A stretch of DNA of 64,000 bases, taken from Halolamina sp. CBA1230 (GTDB lineage: Archaea > Halobacteriota > Halobacteria > Halobacteriales > Haloferacaceae). Of the stretch, positions 36,298 to 43,172 are shown piece after piece. Location of the stretch: contig NZ_CP054587.1 in assembly GCF_002025255.2 (NCBI RefSeq), forward strand, positions 2,542,001 through 2,606,000. The letters run 5' to 3'. The notes under the pieces were generated by a model. The model was given only the letters and a program-made list of their open reading frames with translations. It was not told the origin of the DNA and searched no databases. Made by a program: the position numbers and the translations under genes. Positions within the stretch are counted from its first letter, which is position 1. Every line of letters starts with the position of its first letter.

Positions 36298-36607
36298 TTT
36301 CTAATTGCTTTCGGAGTACTTCTTTTTCTTTCCTAAGATCCTGGATTTTCTCTTCGTACGCGTGCTGGAGCTGATGTACCTCTTCGTAGACAGACTGAAG
36401 TTCGTGCTCGAACGTCTGTGGGTCGGTTTCTGATTCTTTCCAAAGCTGCATGCCGTGCTCTACGAGAGTTGCAACCCCAACAGACCACTGTGGTTCTCCA
36501 TTCGGTTGTTGTAAGCCCATCTCATGGGTAATGAACTCACCAACCTCTTGTCGTGATAGACTATCCGTCCGCGAGAAGTCAATCGCTTGGAGATTATCAT
36601 CACTCAT
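36269..36607 (-). CDS. Small coiled-coil protein (112 aa)
   Basis: 112 residues. The N-terminal half is mixed (SLSRQEVGEFITHEMGLQQ; VGVATLVEHGMQLW); the C-terminal half, HELQSVYEEVHQLQHAYEEKIQDLRKEKEVLRKQLENE, is a long coiled coil. It is first in the three-gene operon with the tandem RHH protein and the helicase-like protein. Similar small coiled-coil proteins accompany replication or partition genes on haloarchaeal plasmids; no family assigned. Confidence 0.65.
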   Translation of the reverse strand: MSDDNLQAIDFSRTDSLSRQEVGEFITHEMGLQQPNGEPQWSVGVATLVEHGMQLWKESETDPQTFEHELQSVYEEVHQLQHAYEEKIQDLRKEKEVLRKQLENERSTSPSS

Positions 36608-36623
36608 TGGTTTGAATCGGATT

Positions 36624-36660
36624 GTACATGCTGACTTGTACTGTACATGTGAATATGTAC
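36624..36660. promoter_or_regulatory. GTAC-repeat operator cluster upstream of the replication operon
   Basis: Four GTAC cores at 36624, 36638, 36643 and 36657, arranged as two pairs with 14-bp spacing, 17 bp before the start codon of the coiled-coil gene. Two of them sit in TGTACATG. Symmetric short sites are what RHH proteins bind, and the operon encodes a tandem RHH protein, so autoregulation is a reasonable guess. Confidence 0.5.
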
Positions 36661-37107
36661 GGGAGGTGCCTTGAAACTTTCGGCGGGATGATCACGCCAT
36701 CAGAGATAGAGTCCCGTGCTAAAGGGGAGATCTGACTCTTTCGAACAGGCTGTCCGACTGGCGATGGTATAAACCAATCATATGCTGTCCCTAAGTCTAC
36801 AAACTTGTCGGAGATAATAGTCAGCGGAAGTATTCACATACCGACTGAGGCCAAAACTGGTCCCGTTATAGTGAGACCTGGGCTGGTGGGCTCGACCTCT
36901 ACTGCTCCGGTTGAGGGAGCGTTATCAGGGGGTGGTGTGGATTCGAGCGGCGGCGAGAAACCGGGGCCACGGTCGTCCCAGTACTGACTTTCGAGTGCGC
37001 GTGATCGGTCACCATCTGCTTGGCAAGGGTGTCGCTGACCGCCGTACGTACATACACACACGTACCGTCGGTACGTCGTCTGAAGAGTAGGAGAAGGCGA
37101 AGTTTCC
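36661..37107. other. Intergenic stretch, candidate origin/control region
   Basis: No convincing gene. The right end has a second GTAC cluster: palindrome GTACGTAC at 37044-37051 and CGTACC-GTC-GGTACG at 37061-37075. GTAC cores at 37048 and 37062 again have 14-bp spacing. Together with the cluster at 36624-36660 this could be the replication origin or partition site. Short frames on both strands here have atypical composition. Confidence 0.4.
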
Positions 37108-37548
37108 TTATACGGGTGGGCGTGGTCGTCGCCGTTGCTGACTCCCGCGCATCTTGAACGCCGCGACAAGCAAGAATAGCGTGATTCCAGTCATGAAAAT
37201 AATCACCCCAGTCAGTTCAGCACCTAGCATCATTGAGGCCCCCATCGACATTAGATAGTACAGCACAACTCCTGGCCAGCCCGCAAACACGTAAGCAAGG
37301 GCCGTCGAAACGAGTGTCGAGATGACTGGCAACACGCTCAGAACTACGATAGCTGTGGACAGAATCGACATCGGGTCAACGCCCAGCGTATTTCCTGCGA
37401 CGGGCTGGAGTGCGTTAGCGAACTCTAAGAGGATCAGTTGCATCGTTGGAACGAGTACAGCACTCGCAACGGTACCTTGCCACGCGCGTTCAGCTATATC
37501 AGCGGTCGCATCGGCGGGCCCACCGGCTGGTTTTCTCGGAGTGGACAT
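37108..37548 (-). CDS. Multi-pass membrane protein of the element
   Basis: 146 residues from MSTPRKPAGG. Hydrophobic segments include VASAVLVPTMQLILLEFANAL, ILSTAIVVLSVLPVISTLVSTALAYVF, VVLYYLMSMGASMML and VIIFMTGITLFLLVAAF, then a basic tail RGSQQRRRPRPPV. About four membrane helices, no catalytic motif, function unknown. The start at 37548 avoids six extra residues of an upstream Met and follows the common MST- pattern. Confidence 0.65.
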   Translation of the reverse strand: MSTPRKPAGGPADATADIAERAWQGTVASAVLVPTMQLILLEFANALQPVAGNTLGVDPMSILSTAIVVLSVLPVISTLVSTALAYVFAGWPGVVLYYLMSMGASMMLGAELTGVIIFMTGITLFLLVAAFKMRGSQQRRRPRPPV

Positions 37549-37748
37549 TCTGACTTGACAGAGCACCTATAGCCACAAAAAGGCCATTAAGTAACAGATT
37601 GTGAACGGTTAGGCCTAGAGGCGATGACAGGGCATCAATATCGGCTCTCGACGGATCTGCTATCAATAACGGAGCTATAAAGCTACCTGAGGGACTGAAA
37701 TAATTCAACAGTATGATTCATTACACTCGGTAGAGGGGAGTTCGGGAC

Positions 37749-38591
37749 CTAGTCCTCAAACTCGTCAAGATCCGTGTCCCCCGCGAGGTCGCATCGCCAC
37801 GGGTCGTCCTCAGGAGTTGGCTCCACTGCGTGCTCGATTTCTTCCTCGGTGAACGCTTCCTCCGGTTCGCGGTAGGCATAATCGGGACGGTCGTACTGAA
37901 GCACCCGTCGCCACCATTTACGCCCGAGCTTGGTTTCACCAGACGTTCTTGCTCCGTGAACACGGAAGTGCGGCCAACCTCTTCCGCGACCTGCTCCAGG
38001 GTAACTGTGTTTATCAGCGACAATTGAGCCAACTTTTCCATCGGGATCGAGCTCTTCGTCGCTAACCGGCGGTTCGTACAGAGGATCGTGGTCAGCATCT
38101 TCTCGCGCCTTCGCCCGGTCCACCATAGTGTTCGAGAAATATCCATTCGAGTGAGTGACCTCGCGGCTAGAGTTGGCGCGAGCACACACCATTGCGGCGG
38201 CGATAGCGCAAAGTCGCCGCGCCCAGTCGTTATCTCCGTATCGCCCCTTTGCGAGGTCCTCATAACGCAGAACGTGATCTATCGCTTCGTTGCCCGCTAC
38301 GAGGTCTTCGATTGTCACTAGCACAGCACGGTCCCAATAGTGAGTTTCGTAGCCGGGCCCTGATCGGACAAGCTCCCACGCAGCAAAGGCCGCCTTCTCA
38401 ACGTCAGACCGACGCACTGCTTTTTGGAAGAGCGAACTGATCACGTCTCTGCGATAACCGCCCTTGGTTTCGTACCACGGCATCTCCTCTCCAAAGTCGT
38501 TAGTCTGTTCTTCGTCAGGATCATCGTCGTCGTCCGGTTCTTCGAGTTCTCCGTCCTCACCGAACCGGTACTGATCGTTGCTGTCGCTCAT
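37749..38591 (-). CDS. MgsA/RarA C-terminal-domain-like protein without ATPase
   Basis: 280 residues. After an acidic N-terminus (residues 1-40, PDDDDDPDEEQ) comes GGYRRDVISSLFQKAVRRSDVEKAAFAAWELVRSG..., which follows the pattern of the RarA/MgsA/WRNIP1 C-terminal helical domain ([21 protein letters not shown] type). RRLCAIAAAMVCARANSSREVTH corresponds to the next helices, and KHSYPGAGRGRGWPHFRVHG recalls the C-terminal H-x-PG-KxLGxGxxYP-H block. The AAA+ ATPase half is absent. It may interact with replication forks or clamp-loader-like partners of the host (inference). Medium confidence. Confidence 0.55.
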   Translation of the reverse strand: MSDSNDQYRFGEDGELEEPDDDDDPDEEQTNDFGEEMPWYETKGGYRRDVISSLFQKAVRRSDVEKAAFAAWELVRSGPGYETHYWDRAVLVTIEDLVAGNEAIDHVLRYEDLAKGRYGDNDWARRLCAIAAAMVCARANSSREVTHSNGYFSNTMVDRAKAREDADHDPLYEPPVSDEELDPDGKVGSIVADKHSYPGAGRGRGWPHFRVHGARTSGETKLGRKWWRRVLQYDRPDYAYREPEEAFTEEEIEHAVEPTPEDDPWRCDLAGDTDLDEFED

Positions 38592-38742
38592 CGGTGGTCT
38601 CTGGGGCTGAAAACCCGATTAGATATAACACGTGTCAGGTATTAAGAACTTCTAATAGAGGACGGGGATCACATGAACTCAGTGTGAGTTAATCTGGTAA
38701 ATCATACGTCAGGAATTTACGGCTACGTTTAGATGTCCAATT

Positions 38743-40212
38743 ATGGAAAAATTAGAATATGAGGGACATTGGTGGCTTCCCGGAGAACATGAGGACCGTG
38801 TAGGTGGAGTACTAAGGTTTGAACCAACGGAAGGCGCAGAATTAGAGCTATTTGAAGCGTTTGAAACGGGTTTTATGCAGGATGACAGGCACGACAGCCA
38901 TAGTCGACTATACGGAGTCTCTAAAGAAGGGGATTTCCTCACATTAGTAAACTCTACTAGGACCGGGTTTGGCTCCACGCACGGACAAAATGGTGAGATT
39001 AGCCACTCATCATACCACGTTCAATATATTATAGAGGGCGAACAAATCCCCAAAAATAATAATATCTCATTCACCAAGTTCTGGGTTAGTTTTCCAGGAA
39101 TAAAGGAATGGTCTCAACGTTATCCAATATCAGATACGGACTATCCTCCATCCGGTGGGTTTGAACTAGAACTGAGCAATCCTGACGTACTAGAAGCCGA
39201 TTTAATGGAATATTCATTAAAGCTGCTAAGTTCCTATTCTCCGACCCATTCACGCGCAGATACCCCAAAGATATCGAGTAAGACCTATTTCGGTCTTGAA
39301 CCAAAATATCCGTCAATTACACTTCCACGCCTTAGGACGTACGTATCATCACTTCAAGACTTGCTTAGCATAGCGACGAATCATACTATGGAGCCGACCT
39401 ATATTGAAGCACGAACGCCAAATTCAGAATTTTCGAAGGTCAATATATACTACTCAGATACAACATTCAGTCAGTCGGGAACACCTAGAATAACGAATAT
39501 TAACTTCAGACTTCCGGATATTCCGGATGGATTTGAGGGATTGGTTTCTAGATGGTTTGAGCTAAGAAATGAAGTAAAGTCTACAATTGATGTTTTCCTT
39601 GGGACCCGTTACAGTTCGAAGGTATATCAACAAGATATTTTTCTCTCACTAACTCAGGCTGTGGAATCCTATCATCGTCGTAGATATGATGACGAGTATA
39701 TGGACAGCCAAGATTACGAGTCAAATGTATACCCGGATATCATGGAATTTGTTCGAGGCGATCTAGAAGAGGTATATAATGACCCAGCGATGTTTGATGG
39801 TAGTCCATTAAGCTCGGCTCAGCTCAACCGTCTCAAGTCAATGCGAGATGCGTATGGATTTCCGAATGACTTGGGAAATGTTCTAGACTCCGCTGTGCAG
39901 TATGCTAATGAGTATTCACTCAGAAAGCGGTTCAAAGATTTAGTAAACGATGAGTATCACCATATACTATCAGACCTTCCACATAGTTCGGTTGGAAAAA
40001 TACACCCAATCGTAGAAACACGCAATCATTTTACCCATCAAATCAAGGACCAAGAGAAAAGCTCCGCAGTCGCAGAAGGTGCTGAGTTAGCTCGACTTAG
40101 TTGGTCGGTAGAACAACTGTTGGAAGTTGCTCTATTATCGGAACTTGGTGTTCCCGAATCACAGATAGAACAAACCCTACAAGATAGATACAAACAATAT
40201 CGAATCTACTAA
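38743..40212 (+). CDS. apeA: ApeA-like HEPN-domain anti-phage defence protein
   Basis: 489 residues. The N-terminus has the ApeA NTD1 pattern EGHWWLPGEHEDRVGGVLRFEPTEGAELELF, then a long beta-rich region to about residue 260. The C-terminal third is helical with the HEPN ribonuclease signature RNHFTH (R427, H432; RxxxxH) and SVEQLLEVALLSELG after it. In bacteria ApeA acts alone and causes abortive infection through its HEPN RNase. The gene is far A+T-richer than all neighbours and is the only plus-strand gene in this part of the element, so it looks separately acquired. Active-site residues are intact. Confidence 0.75.
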   Translation: MEKLEYEGHWWLPGEHEDRVGGVLRFEPTEGAELELFEAFETGFMQDDRHDSHSRLYGVSKEGDFLTLVNSTRTGFGSTHGQNGEISHSSYHVQYIIEGEQIPKNNNISFTKFWVSFPGIKEWSQRYPISDTDYPPSGGFELELSNPDVLEADLMEYSLKLLSSYSPTHSRADTPKISSKTYFGLEPKYPSITLPRLRTYVSSLQDLLSIATNHTMEPTYIEARTPNSEFSKVNIYYSDTTFSQSGTPRITNINFRLPDIPDGFEGLVSRWFELRNEVKSTIDVFLGTRYSSKVYQQDIFLSLTQAVESYHRRRYDDEYMDSQDYESNVYPDIMEFVRGDLEEVYNDPAMFDGSPLSSAQLNRLKSMRDAYGFPNDLGNVLDSAVQYANEYSLRKRFKDLVNDEYHHILSDLPHSSVGKIHPIVETRNHFTHQIKDQEKSSAVAEGAELARLSWSVEQLLEVALLSELGVPESQIEQTLQDRYKQYRIY

Positions 40213-40259
40213 CGTAATAAGGTGAAAATAAATAGCAATCGTATCTGATGCTCTCTGAC

Positions 40260-41258
40260 CTACATTTGGTCTAGATGCTCTTGCCGTCGCTTCCGTTTCT
40301 CGCCCGGACTCGCCATGTCGTAGTGTTTGTCCAGAACATCACCGCTCACATCCATCCGATCTGATGCGACCTCCTTAGGAACGTTGGCGTTCCGGTGGGC
40401 CGTAATAGACCCACGACGAATCGCGTGAGGACTCACCGAGGATGGACATGTGGAGGCGTGCTGATTGCTAGTCGCATCACACGAGTCTCGCGACCGCCCA
40501 TGAGGACACTCATTCGTATAGTGGCACGGGCGTGTTAGGACGTAGATGTTCTGCGTTAAGGTGTTCCTGTGGGGCCGGCCCTGTTTGCTCCCCAGTAGTG
40601 GCATCCGCCCGTAGTCATCCTCAACGTAGGGATGATTCCCCTCAATGTAGTCGTCGATGACCTCACAGACGCCTTCGTTTAGGTTGACTTGGCGTTCCCC
40701 CCGGGACTTGTTTTTGAGCCCCGTCCCTCTGTCGGGCCGGTGACGAACATCGAGCCATCCCTCCCGTGCGTTGTAGTCGTCGATGTCCAGGGCATGGAGG
40801 GAACTGATACGCATCCCGGTGTGCCACAGGATGTAGAAGAGCGCGTGACGGAACGTAGCGTACTCGAATCGCTCGCAGTATTCGAGGATGTGTTCCGCCT
40901 CTTCATCGGAGACTATTGTCTCCCGGACCTCGTCTTCCCGGTCGAGGTCAGGTAGGGCAAGTCGTTCGTTGATGCCCATCGGTGCGACATCCAACCGCTC
41001 ACAGAATTGGAGGAACTGTCGGACAGTCCCGAGCTGGTTGTTCAACGTAACCCGCTTAATGTCCTGCGCCCGCCATTTCTTGAACTCGTGGAGGTGGCGT
41101 CCACGGACGTTGTTCATGTCTTCCAGACCGTTCTCCTCGCACCATTCGAGGAAGACGTTGAGCCGGTGCTTGTGGTTGTGGAAGGTGCTGTTCACGACCT
41201 CGGATTGTTTGTCGGCGAGATACTCGTTGACGGCTTCGTGGGGTGACATCGATTCCAT
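40260..41258 (-). CDS. Tyrosine recombinase/integrase (XerC/D type)
   Basis: 332 residues. SAM-like N-terminal core-binding domain (HEAVNEYLADKQSEVVNSTFHNHKHRLNVFLEWCEENG), then the catalytic domain with Arg in WHTGMRISSLHALD, HAIRRGSI (HxxR) and the nucleophile Tyr in VLDKHYDMASPGEKR near the C-terminus. An insert with four Cys/His (CHYTNECPHGRSRDSCDATSNQHASTC) precedes HxxR, as in many haloarchaeal integrases. It lies 200 bp from the right att site, so it is the element's integrase. Start MESMSPHEAV at 41258. Confidence 0.93.
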   Translation of the reverse strand: MESMSPHEAVNEYLADKQSEVVNSTFHNHKHRLNVFLEWCEENGLEDMNNVRGRHLHEFKKWRAQDIKRVTLNNQLGTVRQFLQFCERLDVAPMGINERLALPDLDREDEVRETIVSDEEAEHILEYCERFEYATFRHALFYILWHTGMRISSLHALDIDDYNAREGWLDVRHRPDRGTGLKNKSRGERQVNLNEGVCEVIDDYIEGNHPYVEDDYGRMPLLGSKQGRPHRNTLTQNIYVLTRPCHYTNECPHGRSRDSCDATSNQHASTCPSSVSPHAIRRGSITAHRNANVPKEVASDRMDVSGDVLDKHYDMASPGEKRKRRQEHLDQM

Positions 41259-41353
41259 CGTTCGTTCACCGCAATCCCGGGCGTGGAACGGAGGCCTGTG
41301 CTCCGTTGGCTGGGGTGGCGGTGACGCCGTCGAGGCGAAGCCGAGTCGGCGAG

Positions 41354-41385
41354 TGGACGAGCGTGTGGATTTGAACCGCGGGCCT
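41354..41385 (-). repeat. Degenerate inverted copy of a tRNA 3' half
   Basis: The plus strand reads TGGAC, then GGATTTGAACC at 41367-41377, then GGGCCT at 41380-41385, which matches the reverse complement of the tRNA-Ala 3' half with changes in between. It lies between the integrase and the right att site, in inverted orientation to it. It may be a scrambled former att site. Confidence 0.35.
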
Positions 41386-41456
41386 GTGATTGCTGAAACT
41401 GAGCGCGGCCTTGGCCGCGCGAAGCTTCCGAGCAAGCGAAGGGCCCTGCGGTGAAT

Positions 41457-41472
41457 AATCCCAGCGAGTCCA
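41457..41472 (+). repeat. attR core of the tRNA-Ala element
   Basis: Sixteen bases identical to the tRNA-Ala 3' end at 22538-22553, in the same orientation. The sequence on the left (GCGGTGAAT) is unlike the tRNA, so this is the right border duplicate. Confidence 0.85.
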
Positions 41473-41912
41473 CTCCCTTCTGGCCTTCTCGCGAAGGCTC
41501 CGTTCTCGCAACAGTGAGCGCCTCGCTCCCCAACGTTCAGTAACTCACGGGCGAGAAGAAAACCCGAAGGACGCGAAGTTCGCCGAATATCTCGGCGCAC
41601 CCCACGCTGTCCCCGAAGTATTCGCGGTGTCGCGGAGTGATCGGCGAAGCGCGTTAGCCGGAATCGAGGTCGAGCGATGAATCTTCGGGGACACGACGAA
41701 CGGTCGGGCAGGAAGGTGTAGCTCTCTGAGATCGAGGTCGAGCAGTTCGTCGACGCCGCCTGCCCACTGTAAGCAGAACCTTCGGTCCCGCCCTGCTCGC
41801 GAGACTTCCAGCGAGTCCACGTTTCTGCGACGCGAGCCGTCGACGCGTTCGACGCCGGCACGAGGTATATCCGGTTTCTAACAATACGCCTCGGTATCAA
41901 GAGCCTTCGACA
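41473..41912. other. Second, decayed insertion scar beyond the right border
   Basis: No gene recognised. It carries an 11-bp inverted repeat TGTCCCCGAAG at 41608-41618 with CTTCGGGGACA at 41693-41703, a hairpin CGCCGA/TCGGCG near 41581-41597, and the phrase ATCGAGGTCGAGC twice (41672 and 41731 areas). A 12-bp copy of the tRNA-Ala 3' end follows at 41808-41819. Confidence 0.5.
41808..41819 (+). repeat. Third tRNA-Ala 3'-end copy (12 bp)
   Basis: CCAGCGAGTCCA, identical to the last 12 nt of tRNA-Ala, 347 bp beyond the right border. Its position suggests an earlier integration at the same tRNA whose content is now reduced to about 350 bp. Confidence 0.6.
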
Positions 41913-42908
41913 ATGCTCCAGAGTCGAGTCCGGGGGACGTTGCACAAAGTGAAGACGCGGGCGAAGTCGAACGAGCGCCTCTACAATCTGGTGTACGACC
42001 TCGCTAACGCCGCGGAGTTCAGCGACCTGTACGAACACGAGAAGATGCTGGCCGATTCAGTGCGCGTCGAGCACTACGCGGCGGCGATCCGTCGGCACGT
42101 CTCCCCGGGGGATGTCGTGGTCGATCTCGGGACCGGCACGGGACTGTTGGCGATCATCGCCGCCCGCCAGGGGGCGACCGTGTACGCCATCGACCACTCC
42201 GAGTTCATCGACGTCGCCGAGGACATCGCGGCCTACAACGACGTCACGGGCATCCAGTTCGAGCAGGTCCACAGCCGTGATTTCGAACCCCCGGAGCGAG
42301 TGGACGTCATCCTCCACGAACAGATGGGCGACGACCTGTTCAACGAGAACATGGTCGAGAACGTCCTCGACCTGAAGCGGCGCGTGCTGGCGGAGGACGG
42401 CACAATCCTGCCGGGGAAGTTCGAGCTGTTCCTGGAGCCGGTGACGCTCCGGGAGGAGTACCGGTTCCCGTTCGTTCACGAACTGACTGTCGAGGATATC
42501 GACTTCGGGTTCCTCGCGGACCACCCGAGGATGAGGAAGTACCGACCGGACGGGTACGCACGCTCGTTCGTCGATTCGGCGGCCGTCGACGGGTTCCTGT
42601 CGACGCCGGCGCCGATGCTCTCCTTCGACCTGAACGACCTCGCCAGTGAGGAGGAGCTCCCCACCGAACTGTCCGCGTCCCGACGCGTCGGCGCTCCCGG
42701 CGTGATGGACGGCCTCTGTCTGTACTTCCGGACGGAGTTCGACGAGGAGATCCAGTTCGACACGTCCCCGCTGTCCACCAACACGTCCTGGCACAACCGC
42801 GTGCTGCGGACGCCACAGCGGGAGTTCGACGACGGCGAGGAGATCACGTACACCGTCGACGCGGACCCGCTGTACAACACCGGGATGTGGTCCGTGTCAG
42901 TGGAGTAG
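41913..42908 (+). CDS. PRMT-like SAM-dependent methyltransferase
   Basis: 331 residues. SAM motif I VVVDLGTGTGLLAIIAARQGA with VYAID after it (about residues 69-94). The next acidic loop, DVILHEQMGDDLFNE (about 131-145), has the two Glu spaced as in the double-E loop of protein arginine methyltransferases (SExMGxxLLxE). The C-terminal half is a beta-rich domain; SWHNRVLRTP lies where PRMTs have the THW loop. It could methylate protein arginine, but a small-molecule target is possible. It is the first chromosomal gene after the integration scars. Confidence 0.75.
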   Translation: MLQSRVRGTLHKVKTRAKSNERLYNLVYDLANAAEFSDLYEHEKMLADSVRVEHYAAAIRRHVSPGDVVVDLGTGTGLLAIIAARQGATVYAIDHSEFIDVAEDIAAYNDVTGIQFEQVHSRDFEPPERVDVILHEQMGDDLFNENMVENVLDLKRRVLAEDGTILPGKFELFLEPVTLREEYRFPFVHELTVEDIDFGFLADHPRMRKYRPDGYARSFVDSAAVDGFLSTPAPMLSFDLNDLASEEELPTELSASRRVGAPGVMDGLCLYFRTEFDEEIQFDTSPLSTNTSWHNRVLRTPQREFDDGEEITYTVDADPLYNTGMWSVSVE

Positions 42909-42919
42909 CTCGGTCGGCG

Positions 42920-43132
42920 CTACGCGTCGTCCTCCAGCAGCCCCGACTCCTCCAGCACGATGTTCTGGAACTGTTCGGCGACGCCGGGGTCGACCTGCGC
43001 CACGTCCTCGCCGTCGTGGACCGACTCGTTGTGCCCCTCGATCCGATCCGCGAGCGCCGCGAGGGGGACGCGAGTGGTGGTCTCACACTCGGGGCAGTGG
43101 ATCGGCACCTGCGGGCCGTCGTCGTCGCTCAT
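42920..43132 (-). CDS. Small zinc-motif protein (70 aa)
   Basis: 70 residues. CPECETTTRVPLAAL near the N-terminus, then GHNESVHDGED: a CxxC followed by two His could form one zinc site. The rest is an acidic helix (DPGVAEQFQNIVLEESGLLEDDA). Function unknown. It is convergent with the methyltransferase, 11 bp away, and precedes hyuB's 3' end by 40 bp. Confidence 0.7.
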   Translation of the reverse strand: MSDDDGPQVPIHCPECETTTRVPLAALADRIEGHNESVHDGEDVAQVDPGVAEQFQNIVLEESGLLEDDA

Positions 43133-43172
43133 ACTCCCCTACTCGCCAGCCGCGACCATAAGCATCCGGGTG

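Larger units (their letters stand above)
22554..41472. mobile_element. Integrated plasmid-like element in tRNA-Ala with defence cargo
   Basis: The borders are the tRNA-Ala 3' end (core at 22538-22553) and a 16-bp direct repeat at 41457-41472. The integrase gene ends 200 bp inside the right border. Composition is clearly A+T-richer in places (hsdS, ApeA-like gene, membrane genes) than the ribosomal-protein and polymerase neighbours. Contents: type I restriction-modification, candidate replication protein with two small partners, an operon of tiny zinc-motif proteins, an ApeA-like HEPN gene. No virion gene was recognised, so I call it an integrative plasmid-like element rather than a provirus. 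Confidence 0.85.

Noticed and set aside
36805-37169. Short overlapping frames on both strands in the candidate origin region
   Set aside because: TTG start or Pro/Ser-rich low-complexity translation with no recognisable fold; composition does not resemble the neighbouring genes.
41545-41820. Transposase fragment on the minus strand beginning in the third att copy
   Set aside because: No DDE or HUH motif, and the frame starts inside a tRNA 3'-end copy; I treat it as noncoding scar.
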